The position numbers were made by a program, and so were the translations under genes. From assembly GCA_021826035.1 (NCBI GenBank), contig JAKBBE010000016.1:1-45382 (forward strand): DNA of 45,382 nt. Direction: 5' to 3'. The notes beneath the pieces were generated by a model. It saw nothing but the letters and a program-made list of their open reading frames with translations, did not search any database and was not told the DNA's origin. Positions within the stretch are counted from its first letter, which is position 1; the number at the start of each line of letters is the position of its first letter. Origin of the DNA: Pseudomonadota bacterium. Lineage in GTDB: Bacteria > Pseudomonadota > Gammaproteobacteria > Steroidobacterales > Steroidobacteraceae. Shown here piece by piece: positions 23,496 to 31,702 of the stretch.

Positions 23496-25823
23496 TCAGC
23501 GCCAGGGCCAGGGCTTGAGCGCGAAATGCTTCGGCGGCGTGTTGCCGGCCAGATAGCGCACGAAGTAATCCCAGCGGCGCAGCGTGATGTACGGCGTCGC
23601 ATAGCCGTAACCGTGCCGCACGTTCGGAATCGCGATCATGTCGAACGGCCGGTTCGCCTTGATCAGCGCCTCGACGACGATCTGGGTGTTCTCCGGCGGC
23701 ACATTGTCATCGAGCGTGCCGTAGGTGAGCATCAGATGGCCGCGCAGATGCCCCGCCAGCAGCTCATTGGCCTGGTTGTCGTAGTTGGTCGTTCCGTTCG
23801 CGTTGCGCTTCAGCAGCCCCTGATAAAGCTCGCCCCAGTCATTCTCATAGTCCCGGTTGTCCTGGTTGCCGCTCTCGGCCCAGCCGACTTTGAAGAAATC
23901 CGGGTAACGGAACATCGCATCCGTCGCGGCGTTGCCCCCGCCGGAGTGCCCCCAGATGCCGACCCGGCCCAGATCGATCCACGGGTAACGTTGTGCGAGC
24001 TGACGGATGGCGGCGATCTGGTCCGGCAGGGTGTTGTCGCCCATGTCGCCGTACCAGTAGCGCTGGAAGTGCCTCGAGCGGTACGGGGTGCCCATGCCGT
24101 CGACGGCGATGACGATGAAGCCGAGCTCTGCCAGTGCCTGATTGTCGTAGTCGGAAGGCTCGAAGCGGAACGTGAACACCGAGCCGATCTGCGGTCCGGG
24201 GTACACGTAATCGACGATCGGGTATTTTTTGTGCGGATCGAAGTTCGTCGGCTTGAACAGCAGACCGTAGAGTTTGGTGTGGCCATTGCGTGCCGTGACG
24301 ACGATCTGCTGCGGTGCTCGCCAACCGATGGCGCGCAGCCGCGTGAGATTGGCGCGTGCGACGGTCGCGATGATCCGTCCCGTGGCCGCCGAGCGCAGAG
24401 TCGTGACCGGGGCACGCTGCGGGGTCGAGCAGCTGTCGACGAAGTACTTCCCGTCCGGCGACATGCTGATCAGATTGTCGCAATCGCGCGGCGTGAGTAG
24501 CTTCGGGGGGCCGCCGGCGAGAGTTCCCTTCCAGAGCTGCTCGTAGTACGGGTTGATGCCCGCAATGCGGCCGACGGCGCGGAACCAGACCGTGCCGGTG
24601 CGCCGATCCACATGCAGCACCTGCGTGACATCGCCGCGTCCGGTGGTGACCGGCCGTTCGAGTTTGCCGCTCTCGAGGCTGTAGAGATCCAGGTTGCCCC
24701 AGCCGCTGCGCGAGCTGTACCAGAGGACCTGGCGGGACCGCGGCAGATAGCGCCAGTCGACCGCGCCGATGCCGCTCTGGTAGTACTTGGCAGTGCTGTA
24801 TTCGAATACCGTGCGCACCGCGCCGGTGCGCGCGTTGGCGACGCGGAGCCATTCATGGTGGCGGTTGCGCGAGGTGCTCACCAGTGCCAGCGTCTTGCCG
24901 TCCGGGGCCCACTCGAGGTCGTCCCAGTGGCCATTGTTCTGGCAGCTGATGTCATCGCACAGGCTCGAGAGCCGCTGTTCGGGCGGCATCTGCAGCCGGA
25001 CCACGTGCCCACTCGCCACGTCGATGATCACCGGGTCGATCATGAAGACATGCGTGTCCCCGGGCAGCGGGTATTTCCATTTCTGCAGCTTGGGATGTCC
25101 GATCGCGGCGCTCACCAGGTACATATCGCCGACCTTGCGCTGGTCCTGCTGGTAGGTGGCGATCCGGCGCGAATCCGGTGACCAGTTCAGCACGGGGCGC
25201 TTCGAGCGCAGCCAGCCGGCATTGTCGGTGGCATAGCCGAAGTTCTTCACTCCGTCGAACGTCAGCTGGCGCTCCTTGCCGGAGTGCACGTTGCGCACCC
25301 AGAGGTTCCAATGGCGGATGAACGCACGGTATTTGCCGTTCGGCGAGAGAATGCCCGGCGCGTGCGCGCCCGGTGCGGCGGCGGTGCAGTGTCCGACGCC
25401 GCTCAGATCGCAGATGAAGTGTTTGCCGGCGCGGGTCACTTGCAGCTGGCCGTGCACGATTTTGATGGCAGTGATGCCGAGCTTGGCCGCATCGACCGGT
25501 TTGCCCACGGCATTGCCGAGTGCGGCGGCGAGCTTGATGCGGTTGAATGCCGCGGCGACCTTGCCGCTGGCCGCGTCCATGATGCGGTAGTGATCGCCGC
25601 CGGCATCATGTGCGATGAACCAGAATCGGTCGCCCGCAAGCCAGTGCACGTGCTCGACGTCATCATCGACGAGCGGTGCCGTTGCGTAGGGCATGAACTG
25701 CGCGGCGCGGGCGTAGTCCTGCGTGCTCAGATGGCGGCCCTGGGCGAGGGCGGCTCGGGCGGGCAGCGCTGCGGCGCAGACGAGCAGCGCGCAGCGACAG
25801 AAATCACGTACATTCGGATTCAA
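23496..25823 (-). CDS. S9 family serine peptidase (DPP IV/prolyl oligopeptidase fold), exported
   Basis: About 775 residues: signal peptide (NVRDFCRCALLVCAAALPAR), a beta-propeller of repeated W-x-PDG/D-x-S blades (LNWSPDSRRIATYQQD, LEWAPDGKTLALVS), then an alpha/beta-hydrolase domain. Catalytic residues are the Ser in IWGHSGGGNAA, Asp in TYGTLDDNVPPENT and His in IPNVRHGYGY. It hydrolyses short peptides in the periplasm. The Glu-Glu pair that DPP IV enzymes use to bind the free N-terminus is not visible in the expected propeller region (GYATDNAGWLRS sits there), so X-Pro dipeptidyl release is uncertain. TTG at 25823 is preferred: GGGGA lies five bases upstream and the signal peptide is compact. 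A GTG at 25850 in the same frame lies inside a palindrome. Confidence 0.88.
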   Translation of the reverse strand: MNPNVRDFCRCALLVCAAALPARAALAQGRHLSTQDYARAAQFMPYATAPLVDDDVEHVHWLAGDRFWFIAHDAGGDHYRIMDAASGKVAAAFNRIKLAAALGNAVGKPVDAAKLGITAIKIVHGQLQVTRAGKHFICDLSGVGHCTAAAPGAHAPGILSPNGKYRAFIRHWNLWVRNVHSGKERQLTFDGVKNFGYATDNAGWLRSKRPVLNWSPDSRRIATYQQDQRKVGDMYLVSAAIGHPKLQKWKYPLPGDTHVFMIDPVIIDVASGHVVRLQMPPEQRLSSLCDDISCQNNGHWDDLEWAPDGKTLALVSTSRNRHHEWLRVANARTGAVRTVFEYSTAKYYQSGIGAVDWRYLPRSRQVLWYSSRSGWGNLDLYSLESGKLERPVTTGRGDVTQVLHVDRRTGTVWFRAVGRIAGINPYYEQLWKGTLAGGPPKLLTPRDCDNLISMSPDGKYFVDSCSTPQRAPVTTLRSAATGRIIATVARANLTRLRAIGWRAPQQIVVTARNGHTKLYGLLFKPTNFDPHKKYPIVDYVYPGPQIGSVFTFRFEPSDYDNQALAELGFIVIAVDGMGTPYRSRHFQRYWYGDMGDNTLPDQIAAIRQLAQRYPWIDLGRVGIWGHSGGGNAATDAMFRYPDFFKVGWAESGNQDNRDYENDWGELYQGLLKRNANGTTNYDNQANELLAGHLRGHLMLTYGTLDDNVPPENTQIVVEALIKANRPFDMIAIPNVRHGYGYATPYITLRRWDYFVRYLAGNTPPKHFALKPWPWR

Positions 25824-25843
25824 CGGCGTCCCCGATACTGGCG

Positions 25844-25867
25844 GCCGCACCGGTGCGGCTCATTATC
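25844..25867 (-). promoter_or_regulatory. -10 box plus 16-bp palindrome before the S9 peptidase gene
   Basis: On the minus strand GATAAT (25867-25862) is followed two bases later by the perfect palindrome GCCGCACCGGTGCGGC (25859-25844). Placement over the expected transcription start fits a repressor operator, and it supports a translation start at 25823 rather than 25850. No clear -35 is present. Confidence 0.35.
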
Positions 25868-25911
25868 GTGCAGGTTACGCCAGGGCTATCGGCCGGGGAA
25901 CCCCGAGCTGC

Positions 25912-26175
25912 TCAGCGCAGCTGGCTGTCCTTGCTGCCGCGGCGGTTGTAGCCGCTGAACACCGCCGCCTCGTCGCGGGCGCTTTGGCAGGCCAGACACA
26001 GGCGCACGCCGGGGACCGCCTGCTGGCGCTGCGGCGGAATCGGCTCGCCGCACTCCGCGCAATGCGTCAGTCCCGGCCCCTGCGCGAGCCGGGCGCGGGC
26101 GCGCTCGATCGCGTCGGTCACGGTCGCATCAATCTGATCCTGCACGGCGCCATCGCCGGCCCAGCCGGTGGCCAT
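25912..26175 (-). CDS. ybiI: YbiI-like DksA/TraR-family C4 zinc-finger protein
   Basis: An 87-residue protein with HCAECGEPIPPQRQQ, AVPGVRLCLACQ (two Cys pairs, C-x2-C...C-x2-C) and the C-terminus GYNRRGSKDSQLR, which from memory matches the end of E. coli YbiI. The N-terminus MATGWAGDGAVQDQID also follows YbiI. Small DksA/TraR proteins bind RNA polymerase through its secondary channel; YbiI's own role is not established. ATG at 26175 has GGAG eight bases upstream, and the ATG three codons earlier is less likely. It is divergent from marR. The region between holds the marR operator. Confidence 0.92.
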   Translation of the reverse strand: MATGWAGDGAVQDQIDATVTDAIERARARLAQGPGLTHCAECGEPIPPQRQQAVPGVRLCLACQSARDEAAVFSGYNRRGSKDSQLR

Positions 26176-26256
26176 CGTCTGCACTCCGAATCGTTGCCCG
26201 AGCGTCCCATTCTACGCGCGGCGCAGCGGGCTGCCGCAGAGCGAGCGCATTGCGGG

Positions 26257-26296
26257 AGATAATATCAATTGATATTATAGCGGTAAAATATTATCT
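26257..26296 (+). promoter_or_regulatory. marR/emr promoter-operator: nested palindromes in an AT-rich island
   Basis: A perfect 20-bp palindrome, ATAATATCAATTGATATTAT (26259-26278), is nested in a wider inverted repeat AGATAATAT (26257-26265)/ATATTATCT (26288-26296). Only 8 bases separate the outer arm from the MarR ATG at 26305. Promoter elements overlap it: TATTAT (26273-26278) lies 17 bases after TTGCGG (26250-26255), and TTGATA (26269-26274) could serve a second promoter. AT-rich dyads of this size are what MarR dimers bind, so autorepression of the whole operon is likely. Confidence 0.7.
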
Positions 26297-26304
26297 CTTT
26301 ACAT

Positions 26305-26802
26305 ATGACCATCGATCAATTTCGCCAATTGGGCTTCCTGTTCAAGGACGTCAGCCGCCGCTACACGCGGCGCTTCGAGGAGCGCGCCCAGGCGCTCGCA
26401 CTGACGCTGCCCCAGTGCCGCGCGCTGATTCATCTGCAGAGCAACGAGGGGGTGAGCCAGAAGCGGCTCGCCGAACTCTCGGACGTCGACCCGATGACGC
26501 TGGTGCGCATCCTCGATCGCATGGAGGCCGACGGCTGGGTGCAGCGGCGCTTCGATCCGGCCGACCGGCGCGCGCACACCCTCTGGCTCACCGCCGAGGC
26601 GCTCCCCGTGCTCGAGCAGATCTGGCGGCTGATCACCGAGACGCGCGCGGAGATGCTGCAGGGGCTCTCGAGCGAGGAGCGGGCGCAGCTGATGCGGCTA
26701 CTCGAGCGTGTGCACGCGAATCTGACGGAGCTCCCGCCGCTGCCGGTCGATGAGTCTTGCGCGCCCGATGCCGGGCGCAGGTCCACGAGGTCCAACCGAT
26801 GA
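26305..26802 (+). CDS. MarR-family transcriptional repressor
   Basis: A 165-residue winged helix-turn-helix protein. An N-terminal dimer helix precedes LTLPQCRALIHLQSNEGVSQ, recognition segment LAELSDVDPMTLVRILDRME and wing GWVQRRFDPADRRAHTLWLT. These are standard MarR/SlyA features (Asp-Arg-Arg in the wing). It probably represses the efflux operon that follows and is released by phenolic or lipophilic drugs. The palindrome right before its start is the likely binding site. The stop overlaps the emrA-like start by four bases. Confidence 0.93.
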   Translation: MTIDQFRQLGFLFKDVSRRYTRRFEERAQALALTLPQCRALIHLQSNEGVSQKRLAELSDVDPMTLVRILDRMEADGWVQRRFDPADRRAHTLWLTAEALPVLEQIWRLITETRAEMLQGLSSEERAQLMRLLERVHANLTELPPLPVDESCAPDAGRRSTRSNR

Positions 26803-27893
26803 ACGATTCCGGGCGCGACGCCCCGTCCGAGCACGCATCCACGCCCGCGACCCGGCCGCTGCGCGAACGTCTGCGCCGCCCGCTCCTGTGGGGCGTGCCG
26901 GCGATCGTGGTCGCCGGGGCCGTGTATCTCTATCTCACGAGCGGCCGCTACCAGTCGACCGACGATGCGTATCTGCGTGCCGCCGAGGTGCAGATCAGTG
27001 CGGACGTTTCCGGACGCGTCGTTCAGGTGGATGTCCACGACAACGAACGGGTGAAACAAGGGCAGGTGCTCTTCCGGCTCGATCCGCGGCGGCTGCGCAT
27101 CGCGGTCGCCGCGGCGCGCGCCCGGTTGGCCGCCGCACGTCTGACCGTGCGCGCGCTCGAGGCGGACTACCGCGCCGACCTTGCGGCGCTGAACTCGGCC
27201 CAGAGCCGTCAGGCGTATGCACGGCGCGAACTTCTGCGTCGCGAGCGGCTGCTGAAGATCGGCGTGTCCTCGACGTCGCAATTCGATCGGGCCCGCTTGG
27301 CCGTGCAGCAGTCGCAGGCCGCGGTCAGCGCCGCACAGCAGCAGATCGAGGCCGTGCTCGCCCGCCTCGGCGGCAACCCGGCGCTGCCGGTGCGCCAGCA
27401 TCCCCAGGTCGCCGAGGCGCAGGCGCTGCTCGATCGTGCGCTGCTTAAGCTGTCCTACACCACGGTGCGCGCCCCCACGGAAGGCATCGTGACGGAAGTG
27501 AATCACCTGCAGGTCGGCGGCTACCTGCCGCTCGCGACCCCGGCGTTCGTCCTCGTCTCCACGCGCGACGTGTGGATCGAGGCGGACTACAAGGAAAATC
27601 AGCTCACCCACATCCGCCCGGGCGACACGGCGACCGTGAGCATGGATGCGTATCCGGATGAAACGTTCCACGCCGTCGTCTCCAGCATCACCCCGGGCAC
27701 CGGCGCGCAGTTCTCCGTGCTGCCGCCGCAGAATGCCACCGGCAACTGGGTCAAGGTCGTGCAGCGGCTCGACGTGCGGCTGCGCCTGGTGGGGCGCATG
27801 CCGCCGGTGCGCTCGGGGCTGAGCGCCGCGGTGACGATCGATACTCAGTCGGGGCCGGCTGCGCGCCAGCACTCCGCGTCCGCCTCAGGTTGA
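26799..27893 (+). CDS. emrA: EmrA-like membrane fusion protein (HlyD family)
   Basis: A 364-residue periplasmic adaptor with one N-terminal membrane anchor (about 29-47: LLWGVPAIVVAGAVYLYL). A split biotinyl-lipoyl domain follows (STDDAYLRAAEVQISADVSG and later APTEGIVTEVNHLQVGGYLP), flanking a long helical hairpin rich in Ala, Arg and Gln (about 100-215). A beta-barrel domain ends it (WIEADYKENQLTHIRPGDT). It bridges the inner-membrane MFS pump and the outer-membrane channel. ATG at 26799 overlaps the marR stop by ATGA, with CGAGG upstream; a longer frame starting at 26757 lacks this. Confidence 0.92.
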   Translation: MNDSGRDAPSEHASTPATRPLRERLRRPLLWGVPAIVVAGAVYLYLTSGRYQSTDDAYLRAAEVQISADVSGRVVQVDVHDNERVKQGQVLFRLDPRRLRIAVAAARARLAAARLTVRALEADYRADLAALNSAQSRQAYARRELLRRERLLKIGVSSTSQFDRARLAVQQSQAAVSAAQQQIEAVLARLGGNPALPVRQHPQVAEAQALLDRALLKLSYTTVRAPTEGIVTEVNHLQVGGYLPLATPAFVLVSTRDVWIEADYKENQLTHIRPGDTATVSMDAYPDETFHAVVSSITPGTGAQFSVLPPQNATGNWVKVVQRLDVRLRLVGRMPPVRSGLSAAVTIDTQSGPAARQHSASASG

Positions 27894-27905
27894 AGCGCCG
27901 CCGCG

Positions 27906-29429
27906 ATGACCGATGCTGAACACGACAGGATCCACCGTGTGCCGATCACCATTGCGGTGACCTTGGCAACGATTCTGCAATCGGTCGACACGACCATCGC
28001 CAACGTCGCGCTGCCGCACATTGGCGGCTCCATGTCCGCGACGATCGATCAGATGGATTGGGTGTTGACCTCCTACATCGTGGCGGCGGCGATCGTCACG
28101 CCGCTGTCCGGGTGGCTCGCCGGCCGGTTCGGCCGCAAGAACGTGTTGCTGATCTCCGTGCTCGGCTTCACGGTGACCTCGGCGCTGTGCGGCATGGCGC
28201 AGACCATCGATCAGATCGTGCTCTTTCGTCTGCTGCAGGGCGGATTCAGTGCCGGACTCGTGCCGCTCTCCCAAGCGGTGCTGCTCGATATCAATCCGCC
28301 CGAGCGACACGGGCGGGCGATGGCGCTCTGGGGACAGGGAGTGGTGCTCGGCCCGATGCTCGCCCCGGTGCTCGGCGGCTGGCTCACCGACAGTTACAGC
28401 TGGCGGTGGGTGTTCTACATCAACGTACCGTTCGGCATCCTCTCGGCGATCGGCATCATGACCTACCTGCGCGAGACGCAGAAGCGCAAGTCCTCGTTCG
28501 ACTTCTTCGGTTTCGCCACCCTGAGTCTCGCGGTCGGTGCGTTGCAGATCATGCTCGATCGGGGCTCGCTCAAGGACTGGTTCGGCTCGACCGAGATCTG
28601 GGTCGAGATGGGGCTTGCCGTCCTCGGTCTGTACTGGTTCCTCGTGCATACCTTCTCGGCGCGCGAGCCGTTCGTCAGTCCCAGCCTGTTTCGCGACCGC
28701 AATTTCAACGCCGGCAATATCCTCATCGTCGTGGTCAGCATGGTGCTGTTTGCGACCCTTGCTCTGCTGCCGCCGTTGCTGGAGGATCTGCTCGGCTATC
28801 CGGTGCTCACGACCGGCATCGCCATGGCGCCGCGCGGCTTCGGAAGCTTCGTGGCGATGTTCCTCGCCGGGCGGTTGATGGAGAAGTTCGACCCGCGCCT
28901 CCTCATCGGTGTCGGTCTATCGATTGCCTCGCTGTCGCTGTGGAACATGGCGAGCTATTTTTCCACTCAGATGCCGCAGTCGCTGATCTGGGGCGTGACC
29001 TTCATGCAGGGTCTTGGCATCGGATTGACCTACGTCACCATGACGACGGTCGCCTTTTCCACCTTGGCGCCAAAGTTGCGCTCCGAGGGCACCGCCGTGT
29101 ACAACCTGCTGCGAAACATCGGCAGCAGCGTCGGCATCGCCGCGACCAGCGCCTTGCTGACGCGCAACACCCAGGTCATGCACGAACGGCTGGCGTCGCA
29201 CATCGTGCCCTACGGGGCGCAGATCCAGCTGCACGCCCCGTTCAGCTTCACCTCGATCGCCGGGCTGTCCGCGCTCAACGCACTCGTGACGCGTCAGGCG
29301 CGCATGATCGCCTACAACGACGATTTCAAACTGATGTTCGTGATGACGCTTTCGCTGTTTCCGCTGCTGCTTCTGTTGAAGCCGCGGCGCGCTCGCAGCT
29401 CAAGCGAAGAACCGCTGGTCATGGAGTAG
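27906..29429 (+). CDS. emrB: EmrB/QacA-type MFS drug exporter (DHA2, 14 helices)
   Basis: A 507-residue transporter with about 14 membrane segments. Early signature: LQSVDTTIANVALPHIGGSM and GWLAGRFGRKNVLL (motif A). Motif C region: WGQGVVLGPMLAPVLGGWLT, SWRWVFYINVPFG. These are diagnostic of DHA2 proton/drug antiporters. With the upstream adaptor and downstream channel it makes a complete tripartite pump exporting amphipathic toxicants across both membranes. It lies 12 bases after emrA, in the same operon. Confidence 0.94.
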   Translation: MTDAEHDRIHRVPITIAVTLATILQSVDTTIANVALPHIGGSMSATIDQMDWVLTSYIVAAAIVTPLSGWLAGRFGRKNVLLISVLGFTVTSALCGMAQTIDQIVLFRLLQGGFSAGLVPLSQAVLLDINPPERHGRAMALWGQGVVLGPMLAPVLGGWLTDSYSWRWVFYINVPFGILSAIGIMTYLRETQKRKSSFDFFGFATLSLAVGALQIMLDRGSLKDWFGSTEIWVEMGLAVLGLYWFLVHTFSAREPFVSPSLFRDRNFNAGNILIVVVSMVLFATLALLPPLLEDLLGYPVLTTGIAMAPRGFGSFVAMFLAGRLMEKFDPRLLIGVGLSIASLSLWNMASYFSTQMPQSLIWGVTFMQGLGIGLTYVTMTTVAFSTLAPKLRSEGTAVYNLLRNIGSSVGIAATSALLTRNTQVMHERLASHIVPYGAQIQLHAPFSFTSIAGLSALNALVTRQARMIAYNDDFKLMFVMTLSLFPLLLLLKPRRARSSSEEPLVME

Positions 29430-29433
29430 TGTG

Positions 29434-30957
29434 ATGGCACGCGCCGCAAAGTATGTTCGCCTCGGACGCTGCCTGCTCATCGCGGCAGCGGCGGCCGGGC
29501 TCGGCGGCTGCGCGGTGGGACCGGCCTTTCATCGCCCAACGGTGCCGGCCGGTGAACACTATCGTCCCAGGGGCGAGCAGGTGCGTGGCGAGCATGCCGC
29601 GGTGGGTGCGTATCGGGAGCACGCAGCGCTCGGTGCCGGCGCGAGCGGGCCGTGGTGGCAGCTGTTTCGCTCCCCGCAGCTCGATGCTCTGGTGCGCACC
29701 GCACTCGCCGACAATCATGACGTCGCGGCCGCGCAGGCGGCACTTCAGCAGTCACGCGAAGGGGTGACGGTGGGCGCCGCGGGGCGCGCTGCGCACATCC
29801 GCTTCAATGCCGGGGCCGGGCGGCAGAAGTACGGCGCGGAATTTCTCGGTCCGGACGCGTTCGCGCCGTTCAGCTACATCGCCGGTGGCGTCAGCGTCGC
29901 GTATCAGCTCGATTATCTCGGCGAGGTCCGCCGCAGCGTCGAGGAGGCGCGCGCCGCCGAACAGTATCAGCGCAGCGAACTCGCCGCCACGCGGCTGATG
30001 CTCAGCGGACAGGTGGTCGCCGAGGCGCTCGACATCGCCACGGCCCACGCCGAAATCCGCGCCGTGCGCAACCTGCTGCGCGAGGATCGTGTGAACCTGA
30101 AGCTCGTGCGCGCGTCGGTCGCCGCCGGATCCGTGCCGCGCCTCGACGTCCTCACCGCGCAGACCCAGCTCGCCAGCGACGCCACGCTGCTGCCGCCGCT
30201 GTACCAGCGTCTGAGCGTCGCGCGGCATGCGCTCGCCGTGTTGCTCGGGCGCACGCCGGCGGCCTGGCGCCGTCCCGATCTCGAGCTTAGCGAGATTCGC
30301 CTGCCGTCACAGGTGCCGGTCGCGCTGCCGTCACGGTTGCTCAAGCGCCGTCCGGACATCCTCGCCGCCGAGGCGCAGCTGCGGGCCGCGACCGCCGCGG
30401 TCGGCATCGCGACCGCGAAGCTGTATCCGCAGATCACGCTGAGCGCAACGCTGAGCGAAGAGGCGCTGCGGCCGCAGCACCTGTTCGATGCCAGCTCGCT
30501 CGCCTGGTCGTTGATCTCGGGCCTCACCGCGCCGCTGTACGAGGGCGGAAAGCTGCATGCCGAGCGGCGCGCGGCACTCGATGCGCTGCATGAGCGCGCC
30601 GAGCTGTACCAGCAGGTGGTGATCAGTGCCTTCGGCCAGGTGGCCGATGCGCTCGATGCGCTGCGTCACGATGCGCAACTGCGCGCCGCGGAACACCGGG
30701 CGCTCGCGCTCTCGCGCCGGCGGGTGCACCTGGAACGGGCGAGCTACCAGGCGGGCAACTCCGGCCTTCTGCCGGTCCTCGATGCACAGCGTCAGCGCGA
30801 GCGGGCGCAACTCGGACTGCTGGCCGCCGAGCATCGCCAGTATCTCGATACCATCACTCTGATGCTGGCGGCCGGCGGCCGGGTGACGGCCGCCGGATCG
30901 GACGCCGCCGTTACAGTCCGGAGAGGCTCAGACCGCCGGACTTCGCCTGGATCTTGA
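29434..30957 (+). CDS. NodT-family outer-membrane efflux lipoprotein (TolC-like)
   Basis: About 507 residues: a signal peptide with lipobox GLGGC, then GPAFHRPTVPAG and WWQLFRSPQLDALVRTAL, both typical of the NodT/OprM group. Two long helical repeats of the TolC fold follow, with VPVALPSRLLKRRPDILAAE and AAVGIATAKLYPQITLSA between them. It forms the outer-membrane channel for the EmrAB pump. ATG at 29434 has GGAG seven bases upstream. Its last 47 bases overlap, antisense, the end of the SPOR-lipoprotein gene; the final 20 or so residues (TVRRGSDRRTSPGS) look like an uninformative tail. Confidence 0.93.
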   Translation: MARAAKYVRLGRCLLIAAAAAGLGGCAVGPAFHRPTVPAGEHYRPRGEQVRGEHAAVGAYREHAALGAGASGPWWQLFRSPQLDALVRTALADNHDVAAAQAALQQSREGVTVGAAGRAAHIRFNAGAGRQKYGAEFLGPDAFAPFSYIAGGVSVAYQLDYLGEVRRSVEEARAAEQYQRSELAATRLMLSGQVVAEALDIATAHAEIRAVRNLLREDRVNLKLVRASVAAGSVPRLDVLTAQTQLASDATLLPPLYQRLSVARHALAVLLGRTPAAWRRPDLELSEIRLPSQVPVALPSRLLKRRPDILAAEAQLRAATAAVGIATAKLYPQITLSATLSEEALRPQHLFDASSLAWSLISGLTAPLYEGGKLHAERRAALDALHERAELYQQVVISAFGQVADALDALRHDAQLRAAEHRALALSRRRVHLERASYQAGNSGLLPVLDAQRQRERAQLGLLAAEHRQYLDTITLMLAAGGRVTAAGSDAAVTVRRGSDRRTSPGS

Positions 30958-31618
30958 CCACCGAGCAGCTCTGGTGCGCCCGGCGCAGCGTGGCGCAGGC
31001 GGCAAGTGCAGCCGCGTGGCTCATTTGCTGGGAGCGCAGGGTCGTCAGCTTGTGGGTACCGGACGGCGCGATCACCTGCACCTGGGTGAGCAGACTCGCG
31101 AAGCGGGTCTTCAGCTGCTGGGCCGCGGTGCTTGCCGCGCTGGCCGTGCGGTAGCGGCCGAGTTCGACCTGGAAGCCGGCCAGCTTGTCGATGGCAGCCT
31201 GCGCCTTGCTCGCTTCGGTCGCACTGGGGAACTGGCTGACGAACGCCTCGTAGGCGGCCACCGTCCCGGCGCTCTTGGCGCTCTGCCAGGCGCTCGCTTC
31301 CTTCAGGCTCGTCAGCGCACCCTGGGCCTCGGCCGTGTACGCCCCGTTCGGGTACTGCGCCAGATACTGCTGGTAGGACTGCACGGTGCCGGCGCTCTTG
31401 GCGCTCTGCCAGGCGTGCTGGTCCTGCAGGGATTCGATGCGGTTGCGCGCCTGCTGCACCCGCGGGTCGTCGGGGTGGTGCTGGATGAAGCTGCGGTAGG
31501 CGGCCACGGTGCCCTGCGCCGAGGCCTTCTGCCAGTCGGCATTCGGCGAACTGCACCCCGCCAGCACGCCGGCGGCGAGCAGGCAGACCCCAAACGATGC
31601 AAGCGATGTCTTCTTCAC
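30911..31618 (-). CDS. lipoprotein with helical repeats and a C-terminal SPOR-like domain
   Basis: A 235-residue protein. Residues 1-22 are a lipoprotein signal (CLLAAGVLAGC). Residues about 28-145 contain three tandem repeats beginning W-Q-[KS]-A, running through G-T-V-x-[AS]-Y and ending [YH]P or FP with a helix-loop-helix spacing. The best-preserved copies start AWQSAKSAGTVQSYQQYLAQ and AWQSAKSAGTVAAYEAFVSQ. Residues about 148-230 resemble a SPOR domain (FQVELGRYRTASAAST, TQVQVIAPSGTHKLTT), which binds denuded peptidoglycan glycan strands, often at the septum. The start is GTG. A role in envelope or division is inference. The repeats and SPOR part are separated by a short linker. Confidence 0.78.
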   Translation of the reverse strand: MKKTSLASFGVCLLAAGVLAGCSSPNADWQKASAQGTVAAYRSFIQHHPDDPRVQQARNRIESLQDQHAWQSAKSAGTVQSYQQYLAQYPNGAYTAEAQGALTSLKEASAWQSAKSAGTVAAYEAFVSQFPSATEASKAQAAIDKLAGFQVELGRYRTASAASTAAQQLKTRFASLLTQVQVIAPSGTHKLTTLRSQQMSHAAALAACATLRRAHQSCSVVKIQAKSGGLSLSGL

Positions 31619-31642
31619 GGCACACCCCGCAGGGACGATTCG

Positions 31643-31666
31643 GGCGCCTAAGCTACCCTAGGCGCC
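31643..31666 (-). terminator. 8-bp stem hairpin after the lipocalin gene
   Basis: GGCGCCTA (31643-31650) and TAGGCGCC (31659-31666) form a perfect stem with an 8-base loop, in the 84-base gap after the lipid operon and before the SPOR lipoprotein start. Position fits the end of the lipid operon, but no T-run follows, so it may be a pause or processing structure, or part of the next gene's leader. Confidence 0.4.
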
Positions 31667-31702
31667 GCAAATCTTCCAGGTACGCCACCGCTTGCGCTGC
31701 AC

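Noticed and set aside
22223..23602. 459-codon minus-strand frame across two genes
   Set aside because: Runs antisense to the permease/ATPase pair, which overlap by ATGA and carry real motifs.
25894..25905. CGGGG-AA-CCCCG hairpin just after ybiI
   Set aside because: Five-base stem with a two-base loop and no T-run; too small to call a terminator.
26430..27872. 480-codon minus-strand frame
   Set aside because: Antisense to marR and emrA; His/Arg-rich noise with no start signal.
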